Shown here: positions 36,840 to 45,280 of the stretch, piece by piece
Numbering within the stretch: the stretch's first letter is position 1
Layout: every line of letters begins with the position of its first letter
Source: Bradyrhizobium arachidis
Lineage (GTDB): Bacteria > Pseudomonadota > Alphaproteobacteria > Rhizobiales > Xanthobacteraceae
Reading direction: 5' to 3'
Assembly: GCF_015291705.1 (NCBI RefSeq)
Contig: NZ_CP030050.1
Span: 7,626,001-7,690,000, forward strand
Length of the DNA: 64,000 nt
Notes under the pieces: model-generated
Databases searched by the model: none
Seen by the model: only the letters and a program-made list of their open reading frames with translations
Told to the model about the DNA's origin: nothing
Made by a program: the position numbers and the translations under genes

Positions 36840-36952
36840 CAAGTAAGAAGAAGGCCGCCAATAAGGAGGGTGGGCAGCAGCGCGGCCGGGATCGTGGCGG
36901 CGGCCAGAGCCACCTCCCCCGAAATCCCATCGATTTGGCCGCGAATCAGCAT
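36833..36952 (-). CDS. Leucine-rich leader peptide upstream of leuA
   Basis: ATG 36952 after AAAAGGG opens a 39-codon ORF whose second half reads AALLPTLLIGGLLLTCP, with runs of two, two and three Leu codons. These include CTT CTT CTT, a codon rare in high-GC genomes. The stop lies inside the 5' arm of the hairpin at 36796-36839. This is the standard layout of a leucine-sensing attenuator. Bases 36953-37129 hold nothing else I can assign. Confidence 0.5.
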   Translation of the reverse strand: MLIRGQIDGISGEVALAAATIPAALLPTLLIGGLLLTCP

Positions 36953-37129
36953 TGCCAGACCCTTTTGAGCCCCAAATCCTCGGTCAAAACCGTTGACGGT
37001 TGGTTGCCGGGAGGCTCGATGCGTCTGTTTCTAGACGAGAAACGGGCGCAACTGCAACGCCAAAAGATGGTCAGGGGGACTGACCTGATTGCGTGTCGGC
37101 GGGCGTTGCGTTCACCGCTCGGCCCGAGC

Positions 37130-37245
37130 CCCGTTATCCTGAGGTGCGAGGCGCGGGGCGCAACACGCCCCGCGGAGAGCCTCGAAGGATGAACGGCCGA
37201 GCTGACGCAGCCGGGCCGTCGCCCTTCGAGGCGCGTCCAGCGTCG
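37130..37245. repeat. Bradyrhizobium intergenic repeat
   Basis: The pattern ATCCTGAGGTGCGAG ... CTCGAAGGATGAA ... CGCCCTTCGAGG recurs at 52585-52705 in the same orientation. It lies between genes and carries complementary arms. Confidence 0.55.
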
Positions 37246-37340
37246 CAGGCGCGCCGCCGAACGCGCACCTTAGGGGTAACGGTGATGGATTGGCGCTCGC
37301 GGCAGTCTTTGCGTCATTGCGAGCAGGAGACAACGTCACA

Positions 37341-37604
37341 CTATCCCGCGCGGCGAGCGCGAGCCCGGGTCTCCCAGCGGTTCAGCATCTGGCCGAGCTC
37401 GCCGGTGGCGACGGGTGCTGCCGGCCTGGTGCTCGCGATCTCATTGGTGTTGGCGGGCGCGGTGGCACGGTCCCAGTCCGCCTTTGCGTAGCCGCGCATG
37501 CGGCGCGCTTCCGCATGTCGCTTGCGGGAGATCTGGTCGCGCGTGAAATAGCCGGCCGCGAACGCGATCCCGAGCAATACGATCAATATGACAACGCCAC
37601 CCAC
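37341..37604 (-). CDS. Small membrane-anchored protein, 87 aa
   Basis: GTG 37604 follows GGAG. One N-terminal membrane helix (GGVVILIVLLGIAFAAGYFT) is followed by a basic stretch (RKRHAEARRMRGYAKADWDR) and a probably disordered tail. Function unknown; no operon partner. The 300 bases to the next gene contain no further ORF I can support. Confidence 0.6.
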   Translation of the reverse strand: MGGVVILIVLLGIAFAAGYFTRDQISRKRHAEARRMRGYAKADWDRATAPANTNEIASTRPAAPVATGELGQMLNRWETRARARRAG

Positions 37605-37908
37605 GACCAACTCCGACCTGCCCCCGGGACGTTTTTGTGCGCGGCAATAAGCGCGAAATCAAGGCTTGAAATGCCGGAGGCCGGATTCGCGGAGGAGAAC
37701 CAATAGTCGTTCACATTTTTCGAGCAACCATATGCAGGTTCCTGCGCAGCACTGCCCGCGTTTTGGACAGACCTGCGACGAAATCGCGACATCCCGCAAT
37801 CGCGCAGAACATGCAAAGCCGGCTCTCGCAACTGACTGCGGACCGCATTAACCTCCACTCCTGCTCGGCCGGATCAACCGGCCAGCCGAACATGATCGGG
37901 AGGACGCG

Positions 37909-39147
37909 ATGACACGCCAAGAGGCTCGTGACCACGAGCAGCGTGACCGGGATGCTGCGCTTTCACGACGAACACTTGTCCAGGGACTTGCATTCGGTGC
38001 CGTGGCCACCGCGGCTGCAACCGGCGCCGCGCTGGCGCAGACGGGACCAGCCGCACCACCAACGACCATCACCACGCCGCCCCGCGATTTCAGCCCCCGC
38101 GGTGCGCCGACCACTTATTTCTGGGACCCCGACATCCTCGCGGTCGATCCATCCTTCAACGATCTCGCCCAGCCCAACACCGCGATCAAGCGCCTCTACA
38201 CCGGCCTGTTGTGGGCCGAGGGTCCGGCCTGGAGCGCGCAAGGACGGTATCTGCTGTGGAGCGACATTCCCAACAACCGGCAGATGCGCTGGAGCGAGGA
38301 CGACGGCCATGTCAGCGTGTTCCGCTCGCCCTCCAACAATTCCAACGGCAACTCGTTCGACTTCCAGGGCCGCCAGCTCTCCTGCGAACACCTGACGCGC
38401 CGGGTGACGCGCTATGAGCATGACGGCACCGCGACCGTGCTCGCCGATTCCTATCAGGGCAAGCGGCTGAACTCGCCGAACGACATCGCGGCGCATCCCG
38501 ACGGCAGCTACTGGTTCACCGATCCGCCCTATGGCGGCCAGCTGTACGAAGGCGAGCCCGATGGTCCGGGCGGCCCGAGCAATACGACCGGCAAGCTCAA
38601 TCCGCGGATCGGACAGCCGGCCGGCTTCGCGCCGGGCAAGCGCGAGCTGCCGACCAATTGCTATCGCATCGATCCCTCGGGCCGCATCGACCTCGTCGTC
38701 ACCGAGGAGCAGGTGCCCGATCCGAACGGATTGTGCTTCTCGCCCGATTTCAAGAAGCTCTACATCGCCTCGACCGGCAAGGGTCCGGGCGACACCGGCC
38801 CCGGCGGCAAGGGCGAGATCTTCGTGGCCGACGTCGGCGCGGACAACAAGCTGTCCAACGTCAAGCGGTTCAGCGATTGCGTGATCGACGGCGTGAAGTG
38901 CGGTCCAGACGGCCTGCGCTGCGACGTCAACGGCAATCTCTGGTCCTCGAGCAATGCCGGCCGCGCCGTCGGCTATAACGGCGTCACGGTGTGGTCGCCG
39001 GAGGGCAAGCTGCTCGGCCGCATCCGCCTGCCGGAAGTCTGCGGCAACATCACCTTCGGCGGCCCCAAGCGCAACCGCCTGTTCATGGCGGCGAGCCAGT
39101 CGCTCTATGCGGTGTATACGGCAACGCAAGGCGCCGGGCCGGGCTGA
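37909..39147 (+). CDS. Tat-exported SMP-30/gluconolactonase-family protein
   Basis: 412 aa. The N-terminus has a twin-arginine signal (ALSRRTLVQGLAFGAVATAA). The mature part is a six-bladed beta-propeller of the SMP-30/gluconolaconase/LRE family: LLWAEGPAWSAQGRYLLWSD (first metal Glu), KRLNSPNDIAAHPDGSYWFT (central Asn/Asp), VPDPNGLCFSPDFKKLYIAS, and VKCGPDGLRCDVNGNLWSSS. These enzymes hydrolyse sugar lactones with a divalent metal. It acts in the periplasm. A hairpin after the stop (39171-39195) probably ends the transcript. Confidence 0.85.
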   Translation: MTRQEARDHEQRDRDAALSRRTLVQGLAFGAVATAAATGAALAQTGPAAPPTTITTPPRDFSPRGAPTTYFWDPDILAVDPSFNDLAQPNTAIKRLYTGLLWAEGPAWSAQGRYLLWSDIPNNRQMRWSEDDGHVSVFRSPSNNSNGNSFDFQGRQLSCEHLTRRVTRYEHDGTATVLADSYQGKRLNSPNDIAAHPDGSYWFTDPPYGGQLYEGEPDGPGGPSNTTGKLNPRIGQPAGFAPGKRELPTNCYRIDPSGRIDLVVTEEQVPDPNGLCFSPDFKKLYIASTGKGPGDTGPGGKGEIFVADVGADNKLSNVKRFSDCVIDGVKCGPDGLRCDVNGNLWSSSNAGRAVGYNGVTVWSPEGKLLGRIRLPEVCGNITFGGPKRNRLFMAASQSLYAVYTATQGAGPG

Positions 39148-39170
39148 GGAAGCGCACGCAACTCCAACGC

Positions 39171-39195
39171 GGCGCCGGCGTGCCTCGCCGGCGCC
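39171..39195 (+). terminator. Hairpin after the SMP-30-like gene
   Basis: GGCGCCGGCG and CGCCGGCGCC form a 10-bp stem with a five-base loop. The following bases are only weakly T-rich. Confidence 0.45.
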
Positions 39196-39247
39196 GAATT
39201 GTTTGGATAGTTCTTTCGATGCAAAAGAGATCGTCAAGGAACAAGCC

Positions 39248-40351
39248 ATGCGCGTTGTGATCTGCGGCGGCGGCGTGATCGGAGCCTGCACGGCGTATTT
39301 TCTTCGCCAGCTCGGCATCGGCGTCATCGTCGTCGAGCGGACCGAGGTCGCGGCCGCCGCATCGGGCAAGGCCGGCGGCTTCCTCGCGCGCGACTGGTGC
39401 GCTGGGTCGCCGCTCGATGCACTGGCCCGGCGCAGCTTTGCACTCCACGCGCAACTGCCGGACGAGATCGCGGGCGACTGGGGCTATCGCCCGATGAACG
39501 CGTATAGCGGTTTCGTTGCGTCCGTCGGCGATGCGCGCCGGACTGCGCCATCCGCGCTGAGCTGGCTCAGCGACGGCGTCGTCATCGCGCAGCGTATCGG
39601 CACGCCGCAGACGACCGCAATCGTTCATCCCCACAAGTTCACGTCGGCTGTGATGAACGCCGCCCTCGCGCAAGGCGCCGAGCTTCGCCTTGGCCGCATC
39701 ACCGGCATCGTGCGCGATGCGGACGGCACGCGTGCGACAGGCGTCGCGGTCGACGGCGACATTATCGCGGCCGATGCCGTCGTGATCGCGATGGGACCAT
39801 GGTCGCTGCTCGCGGCACAATGGATGAGCTTGCCCGCTGTCTATGGCCAGCGCAGCCCGAGCATCGTCTACGATCTCGGCCCCAACGTGCCGGCCGATGC
39901 CTTGTTCCTGGAGCATGACGATGGTGGTGGCGCCGTCTCGATCGAGGTCTTCCCGCGCGCCGACGGCAGCACGCATATCGTCGCCCTCTCCGATATCGCG
40001 CCGCTGCCGCTCGATCCGGCAGCCGTGACGCCGGACAGTGATGCGATCGCGCGGCTGCAAGCCATGTCCGAGCGCCTATCGCCGTTGTTCACCCCTGCGA
40101 AGATCATCGCGCAACAGGCCTGCTTTCGTCCTGTGACCCAGGACGGCTTGCCGCTGATCGGCCGGGTGCCGCAGAGCGAGGGCCTTTATGTTGCGACCGG
40201 ACATAATGTCTGGGGCATCCTCAATGCGCCCGCGACGGGCGAAGCCATGGCACAACTGATCGCCAAGGGCGCAACGCGCGATGTGGACCTTGCGCCGTTC
40301 GATCCGGCCCGGCTCCCGCCGCTCGATCCATCGCTGCTGCAAGCGCGCTGA
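39248..40351 (+). CDS. DAO-type FAD-dependent oxidoreductase
   Basis: 367 aa. The dinucleotide motif VVICGGGVIGACTAYFLRQL and VVERTEVAAAASGKAGG place it in the D-amino-acid oxidase/glycine oxidase superfamily. A second FAD region near the C-terminus reads GLYVATGHNVWGILNAPATG, preceded by ACFRPVTQDGLPLIGRVPQS. It probably oxidises a secondary or D-amino acid. ATG 39248 is used; longer in-frame starts overlap the previous gene. It lies upstream of, and in the same direction as, an amino-acid-type ABC transporter, hinting at uptake coupled to oxidation. Confidence 0.8.
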   Translation: MRVVICGGGVIGACTAYFLRQLGIGVIVVERTEVAAAASGKAGGFLARDWCAGSPLDALARRSFALHAQLPDEIAGDWGYRPMNAYSGFVASVGDARRTAPSALSWLSDGVVIAQRIGTPQTTAIVHPHKFTSAVMNAALAQGAELRLGRITGIVRDADGTRATGVAVDGDIIAADAVVIAMGPWSLLAAQWMSLPAVYGQRSPSIVYDLGPNVPADALFLEHDDGGGAVSIEVFPRADGSTHIVALSDIAPLPLDPAAVTPDSDAIARLQAMSERLSPLFTPAKIIAQQACFRPVTQDGLPLIGRVPQSEGLYVATGHNVWGILNAPATGEAMAQLIAKGATRDVDLAPFDPARLPPLDPSLLQAR

Positions 40352-40533
40352 GCGCAGCAGCATCGCAGCTTTTCGCTCGACGCCTGTTATTTGCGCGCCT
40401 TCGACGCTCACGCATGCCCATCGACGAAATCTGCATGCCTGTGCGTGCAACGGGTTGTTCGCACCGCTCCTGCCTGCAATTTACGCAGCGATAGACTTTA
40501 GTCCCCTTCTCACATTCCTGAACGCGGTTTCAC

Positions 40534-40561
40534 TTGCCGAGAATTCCCTCGCCGTTATAGT
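40534..40561 (+). promoter_or_regulatory. Likely housekeeping promoter of the liv-type operon
   Basis: TTGCCG (40534-40539) and TATAGT (40556-40561) are 16 bases apart, about 48 bases before the first binding-protein start. No other feature is seen in 40352-40533. Confidence 0.4.
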
Positions 40562-40608
40562 CGCGCCCCAATAGCTCAAAGAAGCTTGGTTCAAAGGGAG
40601 AGAACAAC

Positions 40609-41853
40609 ATGAATAAAGCACTCTCTGTTGCATTGCGAATGACGCTTGGTGCCGCCGCGACGGGCGCAGTGATGGCAGCCTCAGGCGCAGCACTTGCAGC
40701 CGATCCGCTTCGGATCGGTGTGATCGCCGAAGCGCAGGCGATTGCCGGCGCCTCCATTCCGCAAGCGGCGCAGCTCGCCGCCGACGAGATCAACGCCAAT
40801 GGCGGCGTCGACGGCCGCAAGATCGAGATCATCTCTTACGACAATCACTCCTCCTCGGCCGATTCCGTGCGCGCGTTCCAGCGCGCGGTGAACGAGGACA
40901 AGGTCAACGCGGTCATCGCCAGCTATATCAGCGAGGTCGTGCTGGCGCTGGAGCCCTGGGCGTCGCGGCTGAAGACGCCGTTCGTCACGCCCGGCGCCGC
41001 CTCCAACGAGATCAGCAAGAGCGTCCACGCCGACTACGAGAAGAACAAGTACACCTTCCACGGCTACCTGACCTCGGCGGCGCTCGCGCTCTCGGTCTGC
41101 GATGCCGCCAAGGACCTGCTCGTCGACAGGATGCACATGAAGTCGGCCGTCATCATGAGCGAGGACGCCGCCTGGACCAAGCCGCTCGACATCGGCTACG
41201 AGGAATGCCTGCCCAAGATCGGGCTGAAGGTGCTCGACCACATCCGCTTCTCGCCTGATACCACCGACTTCACGCCGATCTTCAACAAGATCGAAGGCTC
41301 CAAGCCCGACGTGATCATCACCGGCATCTCCCATGTCGGCGTGCAGCCGACGGTGCAGTGGAAGAACCAGCAGGTGCCGATCCCGATGTTCGGCATCTCC
41401 TCGCAGGCGACCAACGAGACCTTCGGCAAGGACACCAACCAGGCCGCCGAAGGTGTGCTCTATCAGGGCGTCTCCGGGCCCGGCGTCGCGGTGACGCCGA
41501 AGTCGGTGCCGTTCGCCGAAAACTTCAAGAAGAAGTTCGGCAACTATCCCTCCTATGCCGGCTACACCGCCTATGACGAGGTCTACTACATCGCCGACGC
41601 GGTGAAGCGGGCCGGCTCGACAGAGGCCGACAAGCTGGTCGCGGCGCTGGAGAAGACCGACTGGGAAGGCACGATCGGCCGCGTCCAGTTCTACGGCAAG
41701 GACGATCCGTTCACCCACTCGATCAAATACGGCAAGGGCCTGATCACGGGCTTGATGCTGCAATGGCAGGACGGCAAGCAGAGCGCGGTCTGGCCCAAGG
41801 ACGTCGCCAAGGTCGACGTCAAGTTCCCGAGCTTCATCAAGCTCTCGAATTAG
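40609..41853 (+). CDS. Branched-chain-type ABC substrate-binding protein 1
   Basis: 414 aa. Sec signal peptide to about residue 30 (ASGAALAADP). The mature protein is a periplasmic type-I binding fold (LivJ-like): IGVIAEAQAIAGASIPQAAQ, DEINANGGVDGRKIEIISYD, VNAVIASYISEVVLALEPWA, and VIITGISHVGVQPTVQWKNQ. It delivers substrate to the permease encoded next; amino acids or amides are typical ligands. RBS AAAGGGAG. It is very similar throughout to the binding protein at 45281, so the operon carries two near-duplicate receptors. Confidence 0.9.
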   Translation: MNKALSVALRMTLGAAATGAVMAASGAALAADPLRIGVIAEAQAIAGASIPQAAQLAADEINANGGVDGRKIEIISYDNHSSSADSVRAFQRAVNEDKVNAVIASYISEVVLALEPWASRLKTPFVTPGAASNEISKSVHADYEKNKYTFHGYLTSAALALSVCDAAKDLLVDRMHMKSAVIMSEDAAWTKPLDIGYEECLPKIGLKVLDHIRFSPDTTDFTPIFNKIEGSKPDVIITGISHVGVQPTVQWKNQQVPIPMFGISSQATNETFGKDTNQAAEGVLYQGVSGPGVAVTPKSVPFAENFKKKFGNYPSYAGYTAYDEVYYIADAVKRAGSTEADKLVAALEKTDWEGTIGRVQFYGKDDPFTHSIKYGKGLITGLMLQWQDGKQSAVWPKDVAKVDVKFPSFIKLSN

Positions 41854-41860
41854 CAGGAAC

Positions 41861-41887
41861 AGCTCCCGGGACCACCTCCCGGGAGCT
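41861..41887 (+). other. mRNA hairpin between binding-protein and permease genes
   Basis: AGCTCCCGGGA and TCCCGGGAGCT pair perfectly (11 bp) around a five-base loop, eight bases after the binding-protein stop. No T-run follows. Probably a 3' stabiliser or partial terminator that raises the binding-protein level relative to the permease. Confidence 0.55.
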
Positions 41888-41955
41888 TCCACATGCGGCG
41901 CCCCGCAGCACCTTTCCTCGAAGCGGCAGTTTGACTGCCACCTGGCCAATCATCA

Positions 41956-42831
41956 ATGCGAGTTTTCCAGATCCTGATCGATGGCTTTGCCATCAGTGCT
42001 CTCTACGCTCTCGGTGCCACCGGCTTCACGCTGATCTTCGGCGTCTCCGGCGTGCTCAATCTCTCCCACGGCGCCATCATGGTGGCCGCAGCCGTCGCCG
42101 CCTGGGCCGCCGCCAGCATCCTCGGCGTCGGCACCTATGCCGGCGCGCTGATCGGCGTCGCGGTCGCGCTCGTCATCGCCTTCGCCACCTATTTCGCGGT
42201 GGTGAAGCCGATCCAGGACTCCCGGCGCATCCCGAACGAGGAGAAGGAGATCTTCGTCCTCACAGGAACGCTGCTCTGGGGCATCATGATCCAGGAGCTG
42301 ATCGCCTATTTCTTCACCAACAACGCCAAGACCGTGCTGCCGATCGTCGAAGGCGTGGTCGAGATCCTCGGCGTGCGCACGCCGCGCAACGAGATCTTCA
42401 CCGCCATCGTGTGCTGCCTCGTCATCGCGCTGCTGTGGCTCTTGGTGAACCGCACCCGCACCGGCAAGGCGGTGCTGGCGGCCTCGATGAACCCGCGCGG
42501 CGTCACCCTGCTCGGGCTCGAGCTCACCAACATCTACATCGTGGTCTGGGCGATCTACGGCATCCTCGCCGGCATCGCCGGCGTGCTGCTCGGCATGTTC
42601 CTCGGCGTCAGCTCCTACAGCGTCGGACCGCTGACCGCGAGCGCGTTCTCGATCGTCGTGCTCGGCGGCCTCGGCAGCGTCTCCGGCTCGCTGATCGCGG
42701 CCTTCGTGGTCGGCTATCTCGAGACCATCACGGCCTATCTGATCTCACCGGCCTACCGCACCATCCCGGCGCTGCTGCTGCTTGTGTTCGTGATGTACAT
42801 CCGGCCCCAGGGCCTCTTGGGGAGGCGCTGA
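41956..42831 (+). CDS. livH: ABC transporter permease, LivH type
   Basis: 291 aa, eight or so membrane segments. Family marks: DGFAISALYALGATGFTLIF near the start, GVLNLSHGAIMVAAAVAAWA, and late GLGSVSGSLIAAFVVGYLET. It forms the membrane channel with the LivM-type protein encoded two bases downstream. The symbol describes the family; the substrate is unproven. Confidence 0.9.
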   Translation: MRVFQILIDGFAISALYALGATGFTLIFGVSGVLNLSHGAIMVAAAVAAWAAASILGVGTYAGALIGVAVALVIAFATYFAVVKPIQDSRRIPNEEKEIFVLTGTLLWGIMIQELIAYFFTNNAKTVLPIVEGVVEILGVRTPRNEIFTAIVCCLVIALLWLLVNRTRTGKAVLAASMNPRGVTLLGLELTNIYIVVWAIYGILAGIAGVLLGMFLGVSSYSVGPLTASAFSIVVLGGLGSVSGSLIAAFVVGYLETITAYLISPAYRTIPALLLLVFVMYIRPQGLLGRR

Positions 42832-42832
42832 G

Positions 42833-43759
42833 ATGTCCACCTTCTTCACCTCGCGCCTGTTCTTTATCTCGCTGGCGCTCGTCGTCATCGCGGCGACGCT
42901 GCCGCTCTACGTCTCCGGCTATGTGCTCGGCCTGCTTACCGTCGCGTTCTATTTCGGCGTGTTCGCGATGGCCTGGGACCTGCTGTTCGGCTTCGCCGGC
43001 GAGGTCAATTTCGGTCCGACCTTCCTGATCGGCGTCGGTGCCTACACCGCCGGCATCCTCAACAACCAGTTCGGCTGGTCGGTCTATCTCTGCATCGTGC
43101 TCGGGGCGCTGGCCTCGGTCATCGCCGGCCTCGTGCTGGCGCTGCCGGCGCTGCGCGTGCGCGGCCCCTATTTCGGCCTGACCACGCTGGTCGCAGTGTT
43201 GATGCTGCAGAACTTCATCGTCGTGTTCGCCGACCTCACCGGCGGCGAGATCGGCCTCACCATCCCCGACGTCATCACCATCAACGCCGGCGCCAATTAC
43301 TGGATCGCGCTCGGCTTCATGACGATCTCGGCGGCGATCCTCTATGGCCTGTCGCAATCGCCGATCGGCCTCGTGCTCCAGGCCAGCGGCCAGGATCCGG
43401 TGCAGGCCGGCGCGCTCGGCTTCAACATCGTCAAGCACAAGCTCGCCGCCTTCATCGTCTCGGCGTTCTTCTCGGGGCTATCAGGGGCGCTGCTGGTGTT
43501 CTACTTCGGCACCGCCTCGGTCGGCACCGTCGTCGACGTCGCGGTCGGCGTCAACGTCATCGTCTCGGCCGTGCTCGGCGGCCGGCGCACCGTGCTTGGT
43601 GCTGCGCTGGGCGCGATCTTCCTGATCGTCGCCGGCGAATTTTTGCGGCCGACCGGCGAGCTTGCGACCTTCATCGTCTCGGCGGTCGCCCTCCTCGTCG
43701 TGCTGTTCTTCCCCGGCGGCTTCCTCGGAGCGGCCCTCTCGCGCGAGGCTCGTTCGTGA
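42833..43759 (+). CDS. livM: ABC transporter permease, LivM type
   Basis: 308 aa, polytopic. Typical motifs: GFAGEVNFGPTFLIGVGAYT, LALPALRVRGPYFGLTTLVA and GGRRTVLGAALGAIFLIVAG. It starts at ATG 42833, one base after the livH stop, and its own stop overlaps the start of the fused ATPase, so the genes are translationally coupled. Confidence 0.9.
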   Translation: MSTFFTSRLFFISLALVVIAATLPLYVSGYVLGLLTVAFYFGVFAMAWDLLFGFAGEVNFGPTFLIGVGAYTAGILNNQFGWSVYLCIVLGALASVIAGLVLALPALRVRGPYFGLTTLVAVLMLQNFIVVFADLTGGEIGLTIPDVITINAGANYWIALGFMTISAAILYGLSQSPIGLVLQASGQDPVQAGALGFNIVKHKLAAFIVSAFFSGLSGALLVFYFGTASVGTVVDVAVGVNVIVSAVLGGRRTVLGAALGAIFLIVAGEFLRPTGELATFIVSAVALLVVLFFPGGFLGAALSREARS

Positions 43760-45240
43760 TGGATATGAGGCTTTCAAACCGCGCCGTGCTCGAAGTTCAC
43801 GGCCTGACAAAACGCTTCGGCGGATTGACGGCGGTGAAGAATCTCGGCTTCGAGGTCAACGCCGGCGAGATCTTTGGCCTGATCGGGCCGAACGGCTCGG
43901 GCAAGTCGACCGCGATGAAGAGCGTGATGGGTATCGAGCGCCCGACCGCGGGCGAAGTCGTCTTCGAAGGCGAGAACGTCGCCGGCCTGCCCGCGCACAA
44001 GATCGCGCGCAAGGGCTTTGGCATGGTGTTCCAGCACTCGCGGCCGCTGAACCGGCAGACGGTGCTGGAGAACATCATGGTGGCGCTGCTGCCGGACAGC
44101 CTGTTCATGCTGTTTCCGGACAAGGCGCTGGTCGAGCGCGCCAAATGGATCGCCGAGCGCGTCGGGCTCGGCAGCGTGATGAACCGCCGTCCGCCGACGC
44201 TGCCGTTCGCCGACCTGCGCAGGCTCGAGCTTGCGAAAGCGATCGCGCGCGATCCCAAGGTCGTGCTGGTGGACGAGCCCTTCGCCGGCCTGACGCGGGC
44301 CGAGGTCGACATCTTCTCCGACCTGATCCGCAGCTTCCGCGACGAGGGCCGCGCCGTGATGCTGGTCGACCACAACGTCAAGAGCGTCGCAGCGCTCGTC
44401 GACCGCGTGCTCGCGATGTATCTCGGCGAGGAGATCGTCACCGGCAAGGCCGAGGACGTCATGCGAAACGAGACCGTGCGCCGGGTCTATCTCGGCGGCG
44501 CGATCGAGACCCATGCGCGTCCCGAGACCAGCTTCAAGGACAGGGTGCCGCTGCTCCAGGTCGACAATGTCAGCGTGTTCTACGGCAAGGCCCAGGCGCT
44601 GGAGAACGTCTCGATCCACGTCCACGAGGGCGAGTTCGTCTCCGTGGTCGGCCTCAACGGCGCCGGCAAGACCACGCTGTTCAACACCATCTCCGGCTTC
44701 CTGCCCTACACCGGCGAGATCGTGCGCGGCGGCGACAAGCTGCGCGGCACGTCTCCTGCGAAGATCGCGCGCAGCGGTCTCGTGCAATGCCCGGAATCGC
44801 GCGAGCTGTTCGGCGAGATGAGCGTGCGGGAGAATCTCGACCTCGGCGGCCAGCATCTTTCCGACGACAAGCGCGCCGCGCAGCTCGCTTGGCTGTTCGA
44901 GCTGTTCCCTATCCTCAAGGAACGTCAGGGCCAGATGGCGCAGACGCTCTCCGGCGGCGAGCAGCAGATGCTGGCGATCGGCCGCGCGCTGATGATGCAG
45001 CCGCAGATCCTGATCCTGGACGAGCCGACGCTGGGCCTTGCGCCGGTCATCCTCGAGCAATTGTCCAAGGCGCTGACCAAGCTGCGTCAGACCACCTCGA
45101 TCACGGTGCTGCTCGGCGAGCAGAACGTGACTTTCGCGCTGCCGCACGCTGATCGCGTCTATGTGCTGGAGCATGCGCGAATCGTCTGGGAAGGTGATCC
45201 CGGCCGCTTCGCGGCGGAGGCCGGCGCCGATTTTCTGTAA
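43759..45240 (+). CDS. Fused LivG-LivF double ABC ATPase
   Basis: 493 aa, two complete ATPase domains in one chain. Domain 1 (LivG-like, about 8-255): Walker A GPNGSGKSTAMKS, Walker B VVLVDEPFAGL; its signature is the divergent LPFADLRRLELAKA in place of LSGGQ. Domain 2 (LivF-like, about 265-490): Walker A GLNGAGKTTLFN, canonical LSGGEQQMLAIGRAL, Walker B ILILDEPTLGL. In most genomes these are separate genes. The fusion guarantees a heterodimeric engine in which one site carries a weakened signature. The start overlaps the livM stop. Confidence 0.9.
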   Translation: MDMRLSNRAVLEVHGLTKRFGGLTAVKNLGFEVNAGEIFGLIGPNGSGKSTAMKSVMGIERPTAGEVVFEGENVAGLPAHKIARKGFGMVFQHSRPLNRQTVLENIMVALLPDSLFMLFPDKALVERAKWIAERVGLGSVMNRRPPTLPFADLRRLELAKAIARDPKVVLVDEPFAGLTRAEVDIFSDLIRSFRDEGRAVMLVDHNVKSVAALVDRVLAMYLGEEIVTGKAEDVMRNETVRRVYLGGAIETHARPETSFKDRVPLLQVDNVSVFYGKAQALENVSIHVHEGEFVSVVGLNGAGKTTLFNTISGFLPYTGEIVRGGDKLRGTSPAKIARSGLVQCPESRELFGEMSVRENLDLGGQHLSDDKRAAQLAWLFELFPILKERQGQMAQTLSGGEQQMLAIGRALMMQPQILILDEPTLGLAPVILEQLSKALTKLRQTTSITVLLGEQNVTFALPHADRVYVLEHARIVWEGDPGRFAAEAGADFL

Positions 45241-45280
45241 GTCCTCGACATCAACAAAAAGCATAGAAAGGGAAACGACC

